Shown here one piece after another: positions 10,323-22,757 of a stretch of DNA of 64,000 nt; position 1 is the first letter of the stretch, and every line of letters starts with the position of its first letter. The translations under genes and the position numbers were made by a program. Under the pieces are notes generated by a model. The model made no database searches, was not told the origin of the DNA, and saw only the letters and a program-made list of their open reading frames with translations. Origin of the DNA: Anastatus disparis (Eukaryota; Arthropoda; Insecta; Hymenoptera; Eupelmidae); the NCBI GenBank assembly GCA_017163975.1, contig JAFFSR010000243.1, positions 992,001 through 1,056,000 on the forward strand. The letters are read 5' to 3'.

Positions 10323-11012
10323 ATGGAAGATAGTTTCACTTTAAGTCTTTCAGGCAAATCTTCTATCTTAGAAGCGCAATATTTTCCTTTAATAGAACTA
10401 TCACAGCATAAGAATTTTGTTTTGGGTTTAGTTGAACTTTTAACATTCAACTCGATTCCCAATGTTGACGATTCGAATAATAAACTTTATATAAACGGAG
10501 AGAAGATTATTACTATTCCTACTGGCAGTTATGTAATTAATGCTATCAATGAATTTTTGCAAAAAGATTTGAAATCTCAAGACATCGAGTTTTCCTTGAA
10601 AGCTAACAACAATACTCTCAGAAGTAAAATTTATTGCAGCCATCAGATAGATCTTAGACCTCAGGATTCAATAGGCCATCTTCTCGGATTCACTCGTCGC
10701 GTTCTTCATGAAAACATTCATCACAGCTCTGATTTACCTGTGAAGATATTGAAAATAAACGCACTCAGAATAGAGTGTAATATTACTACAGGTGCTTACA
10801 TCAACGACAAAAAAGTTCACACGATCCATGAGTTTTTCCCAAAAGTTCCTTCAGGATATAAAATCATAGAAGTGACATCGCATGTCATATATTTACCACT
10901 CTATGCTAAGAGTATCGATCATCTTCAAATCCGAATCGTTGATCAAGACGGAAATTTAGTGAATTTCCGAGGAGAGGAAATTACTGTTAGACTTCACATA
11001 AAATCTGTATAA
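10323..11012 (+). CDS. Penton-type minor capsid protein (provirus A)
   Basis: Intact 229-aa frame starting MEDSFTLSLSGKSS, preceded by a short AT-rich leader. It is collinear with the 228-aa protein of provirus B (54901-54215), with conserved segments EAQYFPLIELS, ITIPTGSYVI, CSHQIDLRPQDSIGHLLGFT, TTGAYINDKKVHTIHEFFP and YLPLYAKSIDHLQIRIVDQD. Position next to the major capsid gene, length, and beta-rich sequence fit the single-jelly-roll penton of Polintons and adintoviruses, which occupies the five-fold vertices. It is one of the few open genes of this copy. The stop codon overlaps the ATG of the next small ORF. Confidence 0.8.
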   Translation: MEDSFTLSLSGKSSILEAQYFPLIELSQHKNFVLGLVELLTFNSIPNVDDSNNKLYINGEKIITIPTGSYVINAINEFLQKDLKSQDIEFSLKANNNTLRSKIYCSHQIDLRPQDSIGHLLGFTRRVLHENIHHSSDLPVKILKINALRIECNITTGAYINDKKVHTIHEFFPKVPSGYKIIEVTSHVIYLPLYAKSIDHLQIRIVDQDGNLVNFRGEEITVRLHIKSV

Positions 11013-11158
11013 TGGGAATCGTTTATAATTCAAGTGTGCATATAAGTCAGCCATCATGTCAACCCGCCATCAGTCGTCCAAAGGTACTCAAACCGTTAAC
11101 ACAGAAGAGCATCCAGTTTCTCGAATGCATAGGTCTTAAAGTACGTGGAAAAAGATAA
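11012..11158 (+). CDS. Conserved 48-aa ORF overlapping the penton stop (provirus A)
   Basis: Too short for most gene finders. The ATG at 11012 shares its A with the penton TAA (TAATG). The peptide begins MGIVYNSSVHIS and has the C-terminal pattern LTQKSIQFLECIGLKVRG before TAA at 11156-11158. Provirus B has the same overlap and a clearly homologous 51-codon ORF (54215-54060). Shared features are MGIVYN, C-x-P-x-ISR, LT-x2-x-IQFL and GL-x-(V/I)-RG. A Gly at position 2 would allow N-myristoylation, which is speculation. The basic C-terminus suggests a virion-associated or DNA-binding peptide, perhaps a small core protein. I do not know the family. Confidence 0.6.
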   Translation: MGIVYNSSVHISQPSCQPAISRPKVLKPLTQKSIQFLECIGLKVRGKR

Positions 11159-11188
11159 ATTGTATCATTCTCTGCTGCTTTCAGAAAA

Positions 11189-12430
11189 ATGGACGAAATT
11201 CTAAGCATTCAATCAGGTGTCGCATTCGATGAGTCTATTGCTCATTATGAGGTTCACGCACATCAACCATACTCCACATTAAGTTTCAATAACAGTGATG
11301 AAATCCGTATTTCTATTCAGCATTAAGATTTATGCCTCTTTCCATCATGTAGTTACATCCATGTATGTGGAAAATTACAAAAACCAGATGGACAAGCACT
11401 AACTAAAACTAATTTCGTTAACAATGGCATTTGTCATCTGTTTGATGAAATTCGATATGAACTTAATGCTGTAGAGGTAGATAAAAGTAAAAATGTTGGT
11501 TTGAGTAGTCTCATGAAGGGATGCACTTCATTTAATCCAAATCAGACTCTAACATTAGAAAATGCAGGCTGGCTTGGAGTTGAAGAAGCAAACAAAACAA
11601 TTGTAGATGATCATGGAAATTTTGACGTTTCTATCCTTCTAAGTATGATTTTAGGCTTCGCAGAAGATTACAAAAAAATGGTTGTTAATATGAAGCATGA
11701 GCTCATTCTCACAAGATCAAGAAATGACCTGAATGCTATAATACAGGAAGGTACTGTAGCCAACAATGCAACCACATATGAACCTTATCAAATAAAAATA
11801 TCAAAGATATAGTGGTTAATGCCATATGTTATTGCATCAGATAAACAAAAAATCCAGCTGGTAAATTTCATTGGCCAAGATAATCCTATTTCTATGAGTT
11901 TTCGTTCATGGGAGTTATTTGAATATCCTCTTCTTCCAACAAAAAATAAACACGTCTGAACGGTAAAAACTTCAAATCAGTTGGAGAAACCACGTTTCGT
12001 GATTCTTGGATTACAGTCAGGAAAAAAAGGTTCAAGATCTAAAAATGCCAGTCACTTTGACCATTGTAATATTAGTAGTGTGAGACTTTTCTTGAATTCG
12101 CAATATTATCCGTACAGCAATCTCCATCTTGAAATATCTAAGAATCAATTTGCTATTCTCTATGATATGTATGCTAATTTTCAGAAAAGCTCTTACGGAA
12201 GAGATTCACAGCCATTGTTGACAAAGTCTCAGCTTATCAACTTTGAACTACTCATAGTTATTGACTGCTCACGACAAAACGAATCTCTAAAGAGCGCTTC
12301 TGTCGATGTACGTCTAGAATTTGAGTCTAAAACTGACTTTCCAGCTAATACTACAGCTTATTGCATGATCTTACACGATCGCATCGTTCAGTATAATCCT
12401 ACTAGTGGAGATGTTCGGAAGCTTGTCTGA
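11189..12430 (+). pseudogene. Major capsid protein, hexon-like, three stops (provirus A)
   Basis: A 413-aa frame with no frameshift but three in-frame stops: TAA 11324-11326, TAG 11810-11812 and TGA 11957-11959. The ATG at 11189 begins MDEILSIQSGVAFDES. It aligns end to end with the 408-aa protein of provirus B. Conserved blocks include HYEVHAHQPYS, ICHLFDEIRYELNAVEVD, LSMILGFAEDYKKMVVN, KHELILTRSRNDLNA, SFRSWELFEYPLLP, FLNSQYYPYSNL and NQFAILYDMYANFQ. The PYS-x2-NL-L and DMYANFQ regions are typical of Polinton double-jelly-roll capsid proteins. It forms the hexon-like shell. Two of the three stops replace codons that in B read Gln (CAA) and Trp. Confidence 0.85.
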
Positions 12431-12468
12431 ATTATTTTTACTTTAGGTAAGAAAATTTATATTTCAAA

Positions 12469-12942
12469 ATGGAACATGCGGTAGACATGATTGGTTTTAA
12501 GCAAATGAGTGATGAATAAGTTCTAAAGGAAATAGCAATCATTCCTCTCAACGACAGTGGTGGTCCCATTGTTCATCTGTTCAAAAGACCTTTTTCATGG
12601 AAAAGGCTCTCTGACGAATTACAAGAAAAAAACATTCACCTCAAACATAATCACGGAATAGCTTGGAATACTGATGGGCTTGACTACTTTCAAATCGCAA
12701 ACTTATTCCGTGAATATTTACATGATGCTACTAAAATTTTTGTTCTGAATGAATTCAAACGTAAATGGCTGTTACAATTCAAATTTCCTGCTTATAATAT
12801 CAACCAATACGGCTATCCATCAAAACCATCTTCCAAGTGTGTTACCATATGCACAAACCATAATCCAATTTATAAAAGTGTCTGTGCACTACACAATGTC
12901 AAACTCATGAAATTATTCTATCTCTCACAAAATCATTTGTAA
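12469..12942 (+). pseudogene. Exonuclease-like conserved protein, one stop (provirus A)
   Basis: A 157-aa frame beginning MEHAVDMIGFKQ and homologous to the intact 167-aa protein of provirus B (52735-52232). TAA at 12517-12519 is the only break. Conserved features are VDM-x-GFKQ, VLKE-(I/L)-AI-(I/V)-PLND near the N-terminus and a C-terminal C-x2-H-N-x6-CALHN-(V/I) segment. The acidic D...E pair at the N-terminus and the H/C pattern at the C-terminus recall DEDD-type 3'-5' exonuclease folds, but I offer that only as a hypothesis. It is the last gene before the right TIR in both proviruses. Confidence 0.55.
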
Positions 12943-12989
12943 GAAAAAAAGACAAAAAAAAAGAAAAAAAAATAGTAGAAAACGCTATA

Positions 12990-13100
12990 GGCATTCTGGA
13001 TCACGTTCGGATTCTAGATCACTGAGGTGATCTACAATGCGTACGGATTCTGGATCACTTTGAGGAGAGAGGGGGTGATCCAGAATAAACCTGATCGGGT
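12990..13100. repeat. Repeated GGATTCTGGATCAC words with GATC palindromes
   Basis: Downstream of the last gene, the motif (G)GATTCTGGATCAC or a close variant occurs at about 12998-13021 and 13038-13052, with an inverted version GTGATCCAGAAT near 13076-13086. No ORF. Its role is unknown; it could be a transcript end structure or a subterminal repeat. Confidence 0.5.
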
Positions 13101-13144
13101 ATGTCTATTGCTTATCTACTATAAAAGAATTTTAATATGGGGGA

Positions 13145-13343
13145 AAGAGGTTATGTTTTGATTTCAAACGTTTTCAATATCAATAGTCAGGCAACTGTCA
13201 GGTAGTAGACGGGTAGTTATAGGATATTAACGGAAATGAGGGAGCCCTATTGGAACCTGATAATTACCCCATTACATGCCAGGTAGCGCCCCTGTCAGGA
13301 TACCCTATAAATGGGGAGCACCCTTAATATTTTTCTAGTCAGG
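13145..13343. repeat. Inner part of the right TIR of provirus A
   Basis: Reverse-complement match to bases 85-330, including the shared words GAGGTTATGTT, GTCAGGCAA, CCCATTACA and TTTCTAGTC. It ends abruptly at 13343, where an unrelated TIR (TGTGGTCACT) begins. The missing outer ~92 bp of the TIR reappear at 25111-25202. Confidence 0.8.
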
Positions 13344-13504
13344 TGTGGTCACTGAGTTTCTACATCTTTCGCTGTTTTGCCAAGTTCAAATCCGATGTTC
13401 CACCTATTTTTTTAAATCAATTTTAATAGCAGAAAAAATAAAATTAAAAATTTATTTAACACTTTAAATTCTATTTTATTTCTAAAATATAAAAAAATTT
13501 ATTT

Positions 13505-13960
13505 GCAGATAGAAATAGAAAAAAGTTTTAATGTCAATATTACATGGATATATAACCTATATCAATATGAAATAAAAACGTAGCTAGTTCTCTAATTTTT
13601 TCCTGCTAAATAAAAAATATTAAAGATTGAAAAAAATTATTATAAATAATACTTCTTTTTTATTCTCACTTAATTGCGAATAATAAAACATTTTTTGTTC
13701 TTTAAAAAATGCCCTTTTCTAAATTTATATAAATGTATGACATTTTCAACTCATTTAATAAAAATAGAAAATAAATATGAATATATCTAATTTCAATTTG
13801 GAAAAGTAAAAAGGACCTTTTCTAAATTTATTTAAATGCATGACATTTTCAACTCATTTAATAAAAATAGAAAATAAATATGAATAAATCTAATTCCATT
13901 CGAGAAAAGTAAAATAATAAATGAATCTGAAAAAATAAATAATTTTACGAATTCAAACTT
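13505..13960. repeat. AT-rich stretch with a ~103 bp tandem duplication
   Basis: Two adjacent copies at about 13709-13808 and 13811-13914 share TGACATTTTCAACTCATTTA and ATAGAAAATAAATATGAAT. The rest of the interval is AT-rich with no gene. Confidence 0.7.
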
Positions 13961-13962
13961 TA

Positions 13963-14383
13963 TTAAGAGCAGGCCGGATTCGCTGTCCTTGTCTAATTGA
14001 GATTTTTGTTATTTACTCAAGTATTTATCGGTGTATCTGCAAATTGAAGAGTAAGCGCAATAGATATTATTATTACAAATATGTATGCACAAGAAAAAAA
14101 AATATACCGCTTTGTTTTTAATAAAAGTAAGGAACCCTGAAGTAAAAGTTTATGTTTATAATATAAACATAAATATTATAAACATAAACTTTTACTTCAG
14201 CGTTCCTTACTTTTCTCAAAAACAAATACTAGAATTTTTTTTATTGTGCATAGATGTTCATAATAATAATATCTATTGCGCTCAACCTTTAATTTGAAGA
14301 TACACCGATTAATACTTGAGTAAATAACAAAAAACTCAATTTTTACTTGGTCGGTATCAGATTTTACTCCGGCCTGCTCTTAA
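13963..14383. mobile_element. TTAA-flanked foldback MITE, copy 1
   Basis: A 421 bp near-perfect palindrome starting TTAAGAGCAGGCCGGA and ending TCCGGCCTGCTCTTAA. The arms (about 200 bp each) differ by scattered substitutions, and the centre lies near 14162. A copy with the same ends lies at 25795-26186. TTAA at both ends fits piggyBac-type target choice. Confidence 0.85.
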
Positions 14384-15200
14384 AGCGCATTTTAAATAAA
14401 AATTACATTGAATATTATTAATATTTTTAAAAATTGGACTTTTTCTTCTTTTTTTTATTAAATATCATATTTTTATAATATCATTAATTTTTATTTCCAA
14501 AACAATAAAATTGATAATTCTCTGTAACGAACGTAATAATTTTCAGTTTATACTAAACAAAATTTTGACTGAACTTCGTATAGTTGAATTATTTTTGTCC
14601 ATTAAAAAGTGACATTTTTAAAGTTATATAGGGGCATGATAACATTTATTTTAATTAATTTTTAAAAAATGACATTTTATTTGAACAGTTACAAAATTTA
14701 AAAGACGAAAAATCTTAATTTTTCAAAAATTACATAAACGCTTTTAAAATTTAAGTTACACAGAGATTAATTATTTAAGAGAAATTGAAAATGCATTCTG
14801 AAAAATAACTATTTTGCATCTTACCTGACTGCTCGTTAATTACAATTTTGTAATAAAATTGCTTTAAATAATTTAAGATGTCATGCAAATTAGTATTTTA
14901 ATAATAAAGAGCTGAACGGTTCTTTAAGCTAAAATTATATGAATTTTAAATGAACACACAATACTGATTTTATTAATTAACAGTGTATTGAGACCCAAAG
15001 TGGTCATTCTTTAGATGAGATTATCTTAAAGAAATGATCGGCAAGGCTATTTGAAAATTTACAATAGTAACATATGAAATAAAAACTTATTTAAAGTTTC
15101 AAAAGATTATCCGCCTTTTTAATAAACAACAAATTATAGCTGACGGAGGAGCTATCTGACTATTAACAAAATGTATATGATTTTTAAATCTTTAAAACTT
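14384..15200. other. AT-rich interior of the nested element, no gene seen
   Basis: No frame longer than a few dozen codons, and no repeat with an obvious period. It contains several A/T homopolymers and nothing I can name. Confidence 0.5.
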
Positions 15201-15201
15201 T

Positions 15202-16637
15202 CCCACACAGCATGCAAGATTTCACTGAAATATTTCGAATCATTCCACTGAAATATTTCAATGAAACCTTCCATGCAGATTATTGGAAGTCTTTACGAAA
15301 TATTTCAAAGAAATGTTCAAAAACTTTTTCAAAATATTTCATGAAATATTCACGGAAGATTTCTGAAATATTTCATGAAATATTCCATGTAATGTTTATG
15401 AAATATTCCAGTGAAATATTTCATGGAAGATTCCAGGAACATTCCATAAACATTTTGCTGGAAGATTCCGATGAACTTTAAAATCATACAGCGGAATATC
15501 ACATAAATCTTCCAGAAATATTCCACGAAATATTACACAGAAAGATTTAAGTAATCTTCCAGTGAAATATTTCATAAAAGATTTCAGAAAGATTCCATAA
15601 ACATTTTAATGGAAGATTCCAAAAAACTTTAAAATCGTACAGCGGAATATTACATAAATCTTCCAGAAATATTCCACGAAATATTTAACAGGAAGATTTA
15701 AGTAATCTTCTAGTGGAATATTGCATGAAAGATTTTAGAATGATTTCATGAAGTTTTTGTTGGAAGGTTGCGTGAAACGTTACGGGAGGTTTTTAGTGAC
15801 GCCGATAGAGGGATGTTCGTTAAATGGGAGTTTCATCCCCAAGCGGTCGGAAGATACCTCACTTACTATATAAGCGAAAGGGTATCGGCGCTTTGATGTG
15901 TACAGTCGAAGCGAATATGTAAATGCGATTTTATAACTAAATGTTTATGTATGCGCACATGTATGGATGTATAAGTTTAATGTGTTATTATATAATATAT
16001 ATACTACCCCCTCACAGCATTTCACATCTTCCAGAAATCTTCCAGGAACATTTCATGAAAGATGAGAGATTACCCAAACCTTCCATTGAAATATTCTTGA
16101 AATCTTTCAAGAATATTCTATGGAATATTCCAATGTAGGAAGAATCAAGGACATATGAATATTAAAGGAATATTTCATGGAAGATTCCTGAAATATTCCA
16201 TATCTTCCGTGCCAATATTCTGCGAATCTTTCATAAATATTCCACGGAATATTTTACGATGGGTTTCTAAAATCTTCCAGAAATATTTTATGGAATTTTT
16301 CGTAAAAGATTTCTTAAATTTTTCGTGCATATTCCATGAAAGGTTCATGAAATGTTTCAAATCTTCCGGAAATCTTTCATGAATATTCCAACGGAATATT
16401 TCATGAAATATTCCTGCGAGATTCCTGAAATATTTCAATGAAAGATCTGAGATGTCCTAAATCTTCCAATGAGATATTCTTGGAATCTTCCAACATATTC
16501 CATGGAATATTCCGATGTAGGAAGAATTAAGGACATACGAATATTACAGGAATATTCCATGGAAGATTCCTAAAATATTTCAAATCTTCCGTGCCAATAT
16601 TCCAGGAAGCTTCCATAAATATTCCATGCTGTGTGGG
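15202..16637. mobile_element. CCCACACAGCATG foldback element, short (GAATATTCC array)
   Basis: Ends are CCCACACAGCATG and CATGCTGTGTGGG. The interior is a dense scramble of short words such as GAAATATTTC, GAATATTCC, GAAGATTCC and CTTCCA in both orientations. Short open frames on both strands are by-products of this repetitive sequence. One stretch (15780-15960) is less repetitive. A second element with the same ends lies at 17267-22602. Confidence 0.7.
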
Positions 16638-17266
16638 TTATGAGAAGAATATTAAGAATGACAAATAAAGGGAAACATCTCTTCCAATTGGAAAATATTA
16701 AAGAGTTATGAAATGTATCTTAAAAAATCAATTCCGAATTGTTTTTTATATGTTTAAATGATTGATTATGGTTATGTAAATTAAATATTTTTACTATTAT
16801 ATTTTTTATTGATTTAACAATAATTCAACTTAAAATGAATAAAAGAATAATAGAAGAATAAATAAAAGAATTAATGAATGTGCTTTGATAAAGCATATTT
16901 TCTTAAAAGTGTTGTCAACTTCATCAAAGCGCATAAAAATCACGCTAAATACCATAGGTGTTAAAAAAATATTTATTAAAAAAATTGTTTAATTTTTATA
17001 ATTACAAAAAATTTAATTATAATACTGCTTATAAATTTGCTATGTGTTATCGAACTAAATGAAAATCTAAAAAAAACCTGATGCAATAAAATTATCGTAT
17101 ATTTAGTAAGAAATGTCGTAAGAAAATCCAAAAAAGTAGGTATTTTAAAGTATGCACTAAAAAGAATGCATTATAATTTTTTCAAAGCTTCTTATCATAT
17201 TATAAAATTAACTGAAAGATAAAATGTATTCGTTTAATTTTGCTTTCTCATAGAGAAAGCATTGTA
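16638..17266. other. AT-rich spacer between two foldback elements
   Basis: No gene. A short inverted pair (GCTTTGATAAAGC-like words near 16880-16935) is the only structure noticed. Confidence 0.4.
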
Positions 17267-17939
17267 CCCATACAGCATGAAAGGACTTTGAAAGGATTCT
17301 GAAAGGATTCATGAAAGGAGTACAATCTTTCAGAATTATATCACTGAAAGGATTCTAAAATAATTCTATGTCCGAGGTATTATTCTTTTAAAAATAATAC
17401 AAAAAAATATTTCATAAAGAATTCACCAGACATTTCAAAATCCTTTCAATAAAAGAATTCTGTAAGGATCCATGAATTCTTTTGGTAATAATTCGTAAAT
17501 CTTTTCATACATCTTCCATTGAAAGGATTCCGTAAGAATGATAAGAAATATTTTTAAAATATTTATTGTATTATTTCTGAAAGGAATATACCCTGGACAT
17601 AGAATTATTACAGAATCCTTTCAATGAAAGAATTCTGTAAGGATCCATGAATTCTTTTGGTAATAATTCGTAAATCTTTTCATACATCTTCCATTGAAAG
17701 GATTCTGTAAGAATGATATGAAATATTTTTAAAATATTTCAATGTATCATTTCTAAAAGGAATATACCCCGGACATAGAATCATTACAGAATCCTTTCAA
17801 TGAAAGAATTCTGTAAAGATCCATGAATTCTTTTAGTAATAATGCATTAATCTTTTCATATATCTTTAGTTGAGAGACGTGTAAAGTTGTAGAAACTTTA
17901 TTATTTCCTGTATTATTTAGGAATCAATTTAGAATTAGT

Positions 17940-18055
<116 letters not shown>

Positions 18056-20849
18056 CGGATATGATGATATAATTATTTATAGGGTTACGAATAGTTTCAC
18101 AGCGGTTAAAATCGAAGTTATCATAACACAGACATCGCACGCATAACAATTTATAGTTTCCATTTCAGATTCTTATTTTCCTTATATATGAAACGGGAAG
18201 CACTCTTACCGCTTGCGAGAGTAAGAGATACCGCCATTAAGCGGATAAATTATAAACTAATCCCAAAAATATTTCTAAATGATTCTGTAACATTTCATGT
18301 TTTCTTTCAAAAAGCCCTTTAAAAGTCCATTCAGTAAGGATTCATGTAATAACATTTATTCTCGTCATAATAAGTTCTTTCATGAATTATTTCATAAAGA
18401 TTTCAAAATTATTTCATGTATGATTTCTTAAGACTTTACCAAAATATTGCATGAATTATTACATAAATGCTTTTTGAAAGAATCTCGAAATGATTCGGTG
18501 AAAGAATACCTTGGATCATTCCAAAAATCTTTCTGAATTATTTTACGACTGGAACCTTCAAAAGAGTTCTGAGTTCTTTCTTGTTTCCTTTCAAGAAATC
18601 TTTTCAAAGTCCTTTCAGTAAGGATTTATGTAATAACTTTTATTCCCATCATAAGTTATTTCATGAAATATGTCAAAAAGATTTCAAAATTATTTTATGT
18701 AAGGTTTCGTGCGAAATTACCAAAACATTGCATGAATTATTACATGAATGCTTTTTGAAAGAATCTTGAAATGATTTGGTGAAAGAATACCTTAGATCAT
18801 CCCAAAAATCTTTCTAAATTATTTTCTGAATTTAATCGTTGGAAGATTTCAGAGATGTTTCTTGTTCCGTTTCAACTAGTCTTTTCAAAGTACTTTTTGC
18901 AAGGATTCATGCAATAACTTTTATCGTCATGATAAGTTATTTCATGAAATATTTCAAAAAGATTTCAAAATTTTTCATGGAAGATTTCGTGTGACTTTAT
19001 CAAAACATTGCATGAATTATTACATGAATGCTTTCTAAAAGAATCTTGAAATGATTTGGTGAAAGAATACCTTAGATCATCCCAAAAATCTTTCTAAATT
19101 ATTTTCTGATTTTAATCGTTAGAAGATTTCTGAGTTGTTTCTTGTTTCCTTTTGAGTAGTCTTTTCAAAGTCCTTTCAGTAAGGATTGATGTAATAATTT
19201 TTATTTTCATTATAAGTTATTTTATAAAATATTTCAAAAAGATTTCAAAATTATTTCATGTATGATTTCTTAAGACTTTACCAAAATATTGCATAAATTA
19301 TTCCATGAAAGCTTTTTGAATGAATCTTGAAATGATTCGGCGAAAAAATACCTTGGATCATTTCGAAAATCTTTCTCAATCATTTTACGACTGGAACCTT
19401 CGAAAGAGTTCTGAGTTCTTTCTTGTTTCCTTTCAAGAAGTCTTTTCAAAGTTCTTTCAGTAAGGATTTATGTAATAACTTTTATTCCCATCATAAGTTA
19501 TTTCATGAAATATGTCAAAAAGATTTCAAAATTATTTTATGTAAGATTTCGTGCGAAATTACCAAAACATTGCATGAATTATTACATGAATATTTTTTGA
19601 AAGAATCTTGAAATGATTTGGTGAAAGAATACCTTAGATCATCCCAAAAATCTTTCTAAATTATTTTCTGAATTTAATCGTTGGAAGATTTCAGAGATGT
19701 TTCTTGTTCCGTTTCAACTAGTCTTTTCAAAGTACTTTTTGCAAGGATTCATGCAATAACTTTTATCGTCATGATAAGTTATTTCATGAAATATTTCAAA
19801 AAGATTTCAAAATTTTTCATGGAAGATTTCGTGTGACTTTATCAAAACATTGCATGAATTATTACATGAATGCTTTCTAAAAGAATCTTGAAATGATTTG
19901 GTGAAAGAATACCTTAGATCATCCCAAAAATCTTTCTATATTATTTTCTGATTTTAATCGTTAGAAGATTTCTGAGTTGTTTCTTGTTTCCTTTTGAGTA
20001 GTCTTTTCAAAGTCCTTTCAGTAAGGATTGATGTAACAATTTTTATTTTCATTATAAGTTATTTTATAAAATATTTCAAAAAGATTTCAAAATTATTTCA
20101 TGTATGATTTCTTAAGACTTTACCAAAATATTGCATAAATTATTCCATGAAAGCTTTTTGAATGAATCTTGAAATGATTCGGCGAAAAAATACCTTGGAT
20201 CATTTCGAAAATCTTTCTAAATCATTTTACGACTGGAACCTTCGAAAGAGTTCTGAGTTCTTTCTTGTTTCCTTTCAAGAAGTCTTTTCAAAGTCCTTTC
20301 AGTAAGGATTTATGTAATAACTTTTATTCCCATCATAAGTTATTTCATGAATTATTTTAAAAAGATTTTGAAATTATTTCATGTAAGGATTCGTAAGATT
20401 TAACGAAAATCTTACATGAAATTATTACGTAGAAGCTTTTTGGAAGAATCTTGAAATTATTCGGTGAAAGAATAACTTAGATTATTTCGAAAATCTTTCT
20501 GAATTATTTTACGACTGGAATCTTCGAAAGAGTTCTGAGTTCTTTCTTGTTTCCTTTCAAGAAGTCCTTTCAAAGTCCTTTCAGTAAGGATTTATGTAAT
20601 AACTTTTATTCTCATCATAAGTTATTTTATGAAATATTTCAAAAAGATTTCAAAATTATTTCATGTATGATTTCTTAAGACTTTACCGAAATATTGCATG
20701 AATTATTTCATGAAAGCTTTTTGAATGAATCTTGAAATAATTTGGTGAAAGAATACCTTGGATCATTTCGAAAATCTTTCTAAATTATTTTATGATTAAA
20801 ACCTTCGTAAGATTTCTCAGTTCTTTCTTGTTTCCTTTCAAGAAGTTCT

Positions 20850-21257
20850 TTAAGAGTCCGCTGTATCTCTGTCCTTTTCTAATTAAAAAATTGACTTTTT
20901 TCCCAAAATTAGCAACAAGAGGCAAAAATAAAGAGATGGTTTCGATGTGTTTAATAAAATGTAATATTTTCTTTAATAAGTATGAATTAATTTTATTGCT
21001 TCGTTTTTAAGAAAAGTTGGAACAACTTAAAAAATTAGAAATTAGTGTCAAATAATAGGATTTTCAAGTTATTCCAACTTTTCTTAAAAATAAAGCGGTG
21101 GAATTAAATTATTCTTATCAGAGAAAATATTACTTTCTATTACACGAATCGAAACCATCTCTTTATTTCTGCCTGAAGCTATTAAGTTTTATAAAAGATA
21201 AATTTTAAATAGATTCGGTTAAACAGGTAACTGTGTCGGTATACAGCTGACTCTTAA
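20850..21257. mobile_element. TTAA-flanked foldback MITE, copy 3
   Basis: Starts TTAAGAGTCCGCTGTAT and ends ATACAGCTGACTCTTAA, with long imperfect palindromic arms. It sits in the middle of a unit of the surrounding array, whose sequence continues on both sides, so it inserted after the array formed. Confidence 0.8.
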
Positions 21258-22619
21258 AGTACTTTCAGTAAGGATTCATGTAATAACTTTTATCGTCATG
21301 ATAAGTTCTTTCATGAATTATTTCAAAAAGATTTTAAAATTATTTCATGTAAGGATTCGTGACATTTTATGAAAATCTTACATGAAACTATTACGTTGAA
21401 GCTTTTTGGAAGAATATTGAAATTATTCGGTGAAAGAATAACTTAGATTATTCCGAAAATCTTTCTGAATTATTTTACAACTGGGAACTTCGAAAGAGTT
21501 CTAAGTTCTGACTTTTTTCCTTCCAAGAAGTTCTCTCAAAGTACTTTCAGCAAGGATTCATGTAATAACTTTTATCGTCGTGATAAGTTATTTCATGAAA
21601 TATTTCATAAAGATTTCAAAATTATTTCATGTATGATTTCTTAAGACTTTACCAAATTATTGCATGAATTATTACATGAATGCTTTTTGAAAGAATCTCG
21701 AAATGATTCGGTGAAAGAATACCTTAGATCATTCCGAAAATCTTTCTAAATTATTTTACGACTGGAAACTTCGAAAGATTTCTGAGTTCTTTCTTGTTTT
21801 CTTTCAAGAAGTCTTTTCAAAGTACTTCCAGTAAGGATTCATTTAATAACTTTTTCGTCATGATAAGTTCTTTCATGAATTATTTCAAAAAGATTTTAAA
21901 ATTATTTCATGTAAGGATTCGTGAGATTTCACGAAAATCTTACATGAAATTATTACGTTAAAGCTTTTTGGAAGAATATTGAAATTATTCGGTGTAAGAA
22001 TAACTTAGATTATTTCAAAAATGTTTCTGAATTATTTTACGACTGGAATCTTCGAAAGAGTTCTAAGTTCTGACTTTTTTCCTTTCAAGAAGTTCTCTCA
22101 AAGTCCTTTTAGTAAGGATTCATGTAATAACTTTTATTCTCATCATAAGTTATTTCATGAAATATTTCAAAAAGACTTCGAAATTATTTCATGTATGATT
22201 TCTTGAGACTTTACCAAAATATTGCATGAATTATTTCATGAAAGCTTTTTGAATGAATCTTGAAATGATTTGGTGAAAGAATACCTTAGATCATTCCGAA
22301 AATTTTTCTAAATTATTTTATGGCTTGAATCGTTTGAAGATTTCTGAGTTCTTTCTTGTTTCCTTTCAAGAAGTCCTTTCAAAGTCCTGTCAGTAAGGAT
22401 TCGTGTAATATTTCATGTCTTAACTTTCGTTCCCTTTTTGGTATTATTTGTGTAAAGACTTTGTAATCTTCCTGTGTATTATTTCATAAATTCTTTTCAA
22501 AAGAATATAGTTATCTTTTCAAGTTCTTTTTAAATGCTTTCAACGTATTATTACTTGTAATATTTCATGGAATTATTTTAAAATTCTTTCATGCTGTGTG
22601 GGTGTATCGGTAGAAAAAT

Positions 22620-22705
22620 TTTTTTTCTATTTTTTTATTAATTTGTACATATTTAGACTCAGGGAGTCGAAAAAAATGGTTTTTAGAAAATGTCTGTATG
22701 TATGT

Positions 22706-22757
<52 letters not shown>

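Noticed and set aside
15212..16438. Several 65-90 codon frames on both strands
   Set aside because: They mirror the short GAATATTCC-type repeats and have no independent protein character.
18250..22400. CRISPR-like or satellite array
   Set aside because: Units are ~280 bp, degenerate and lack constant short repeats with unique spacers; a eukaryotic foldback array explains them.
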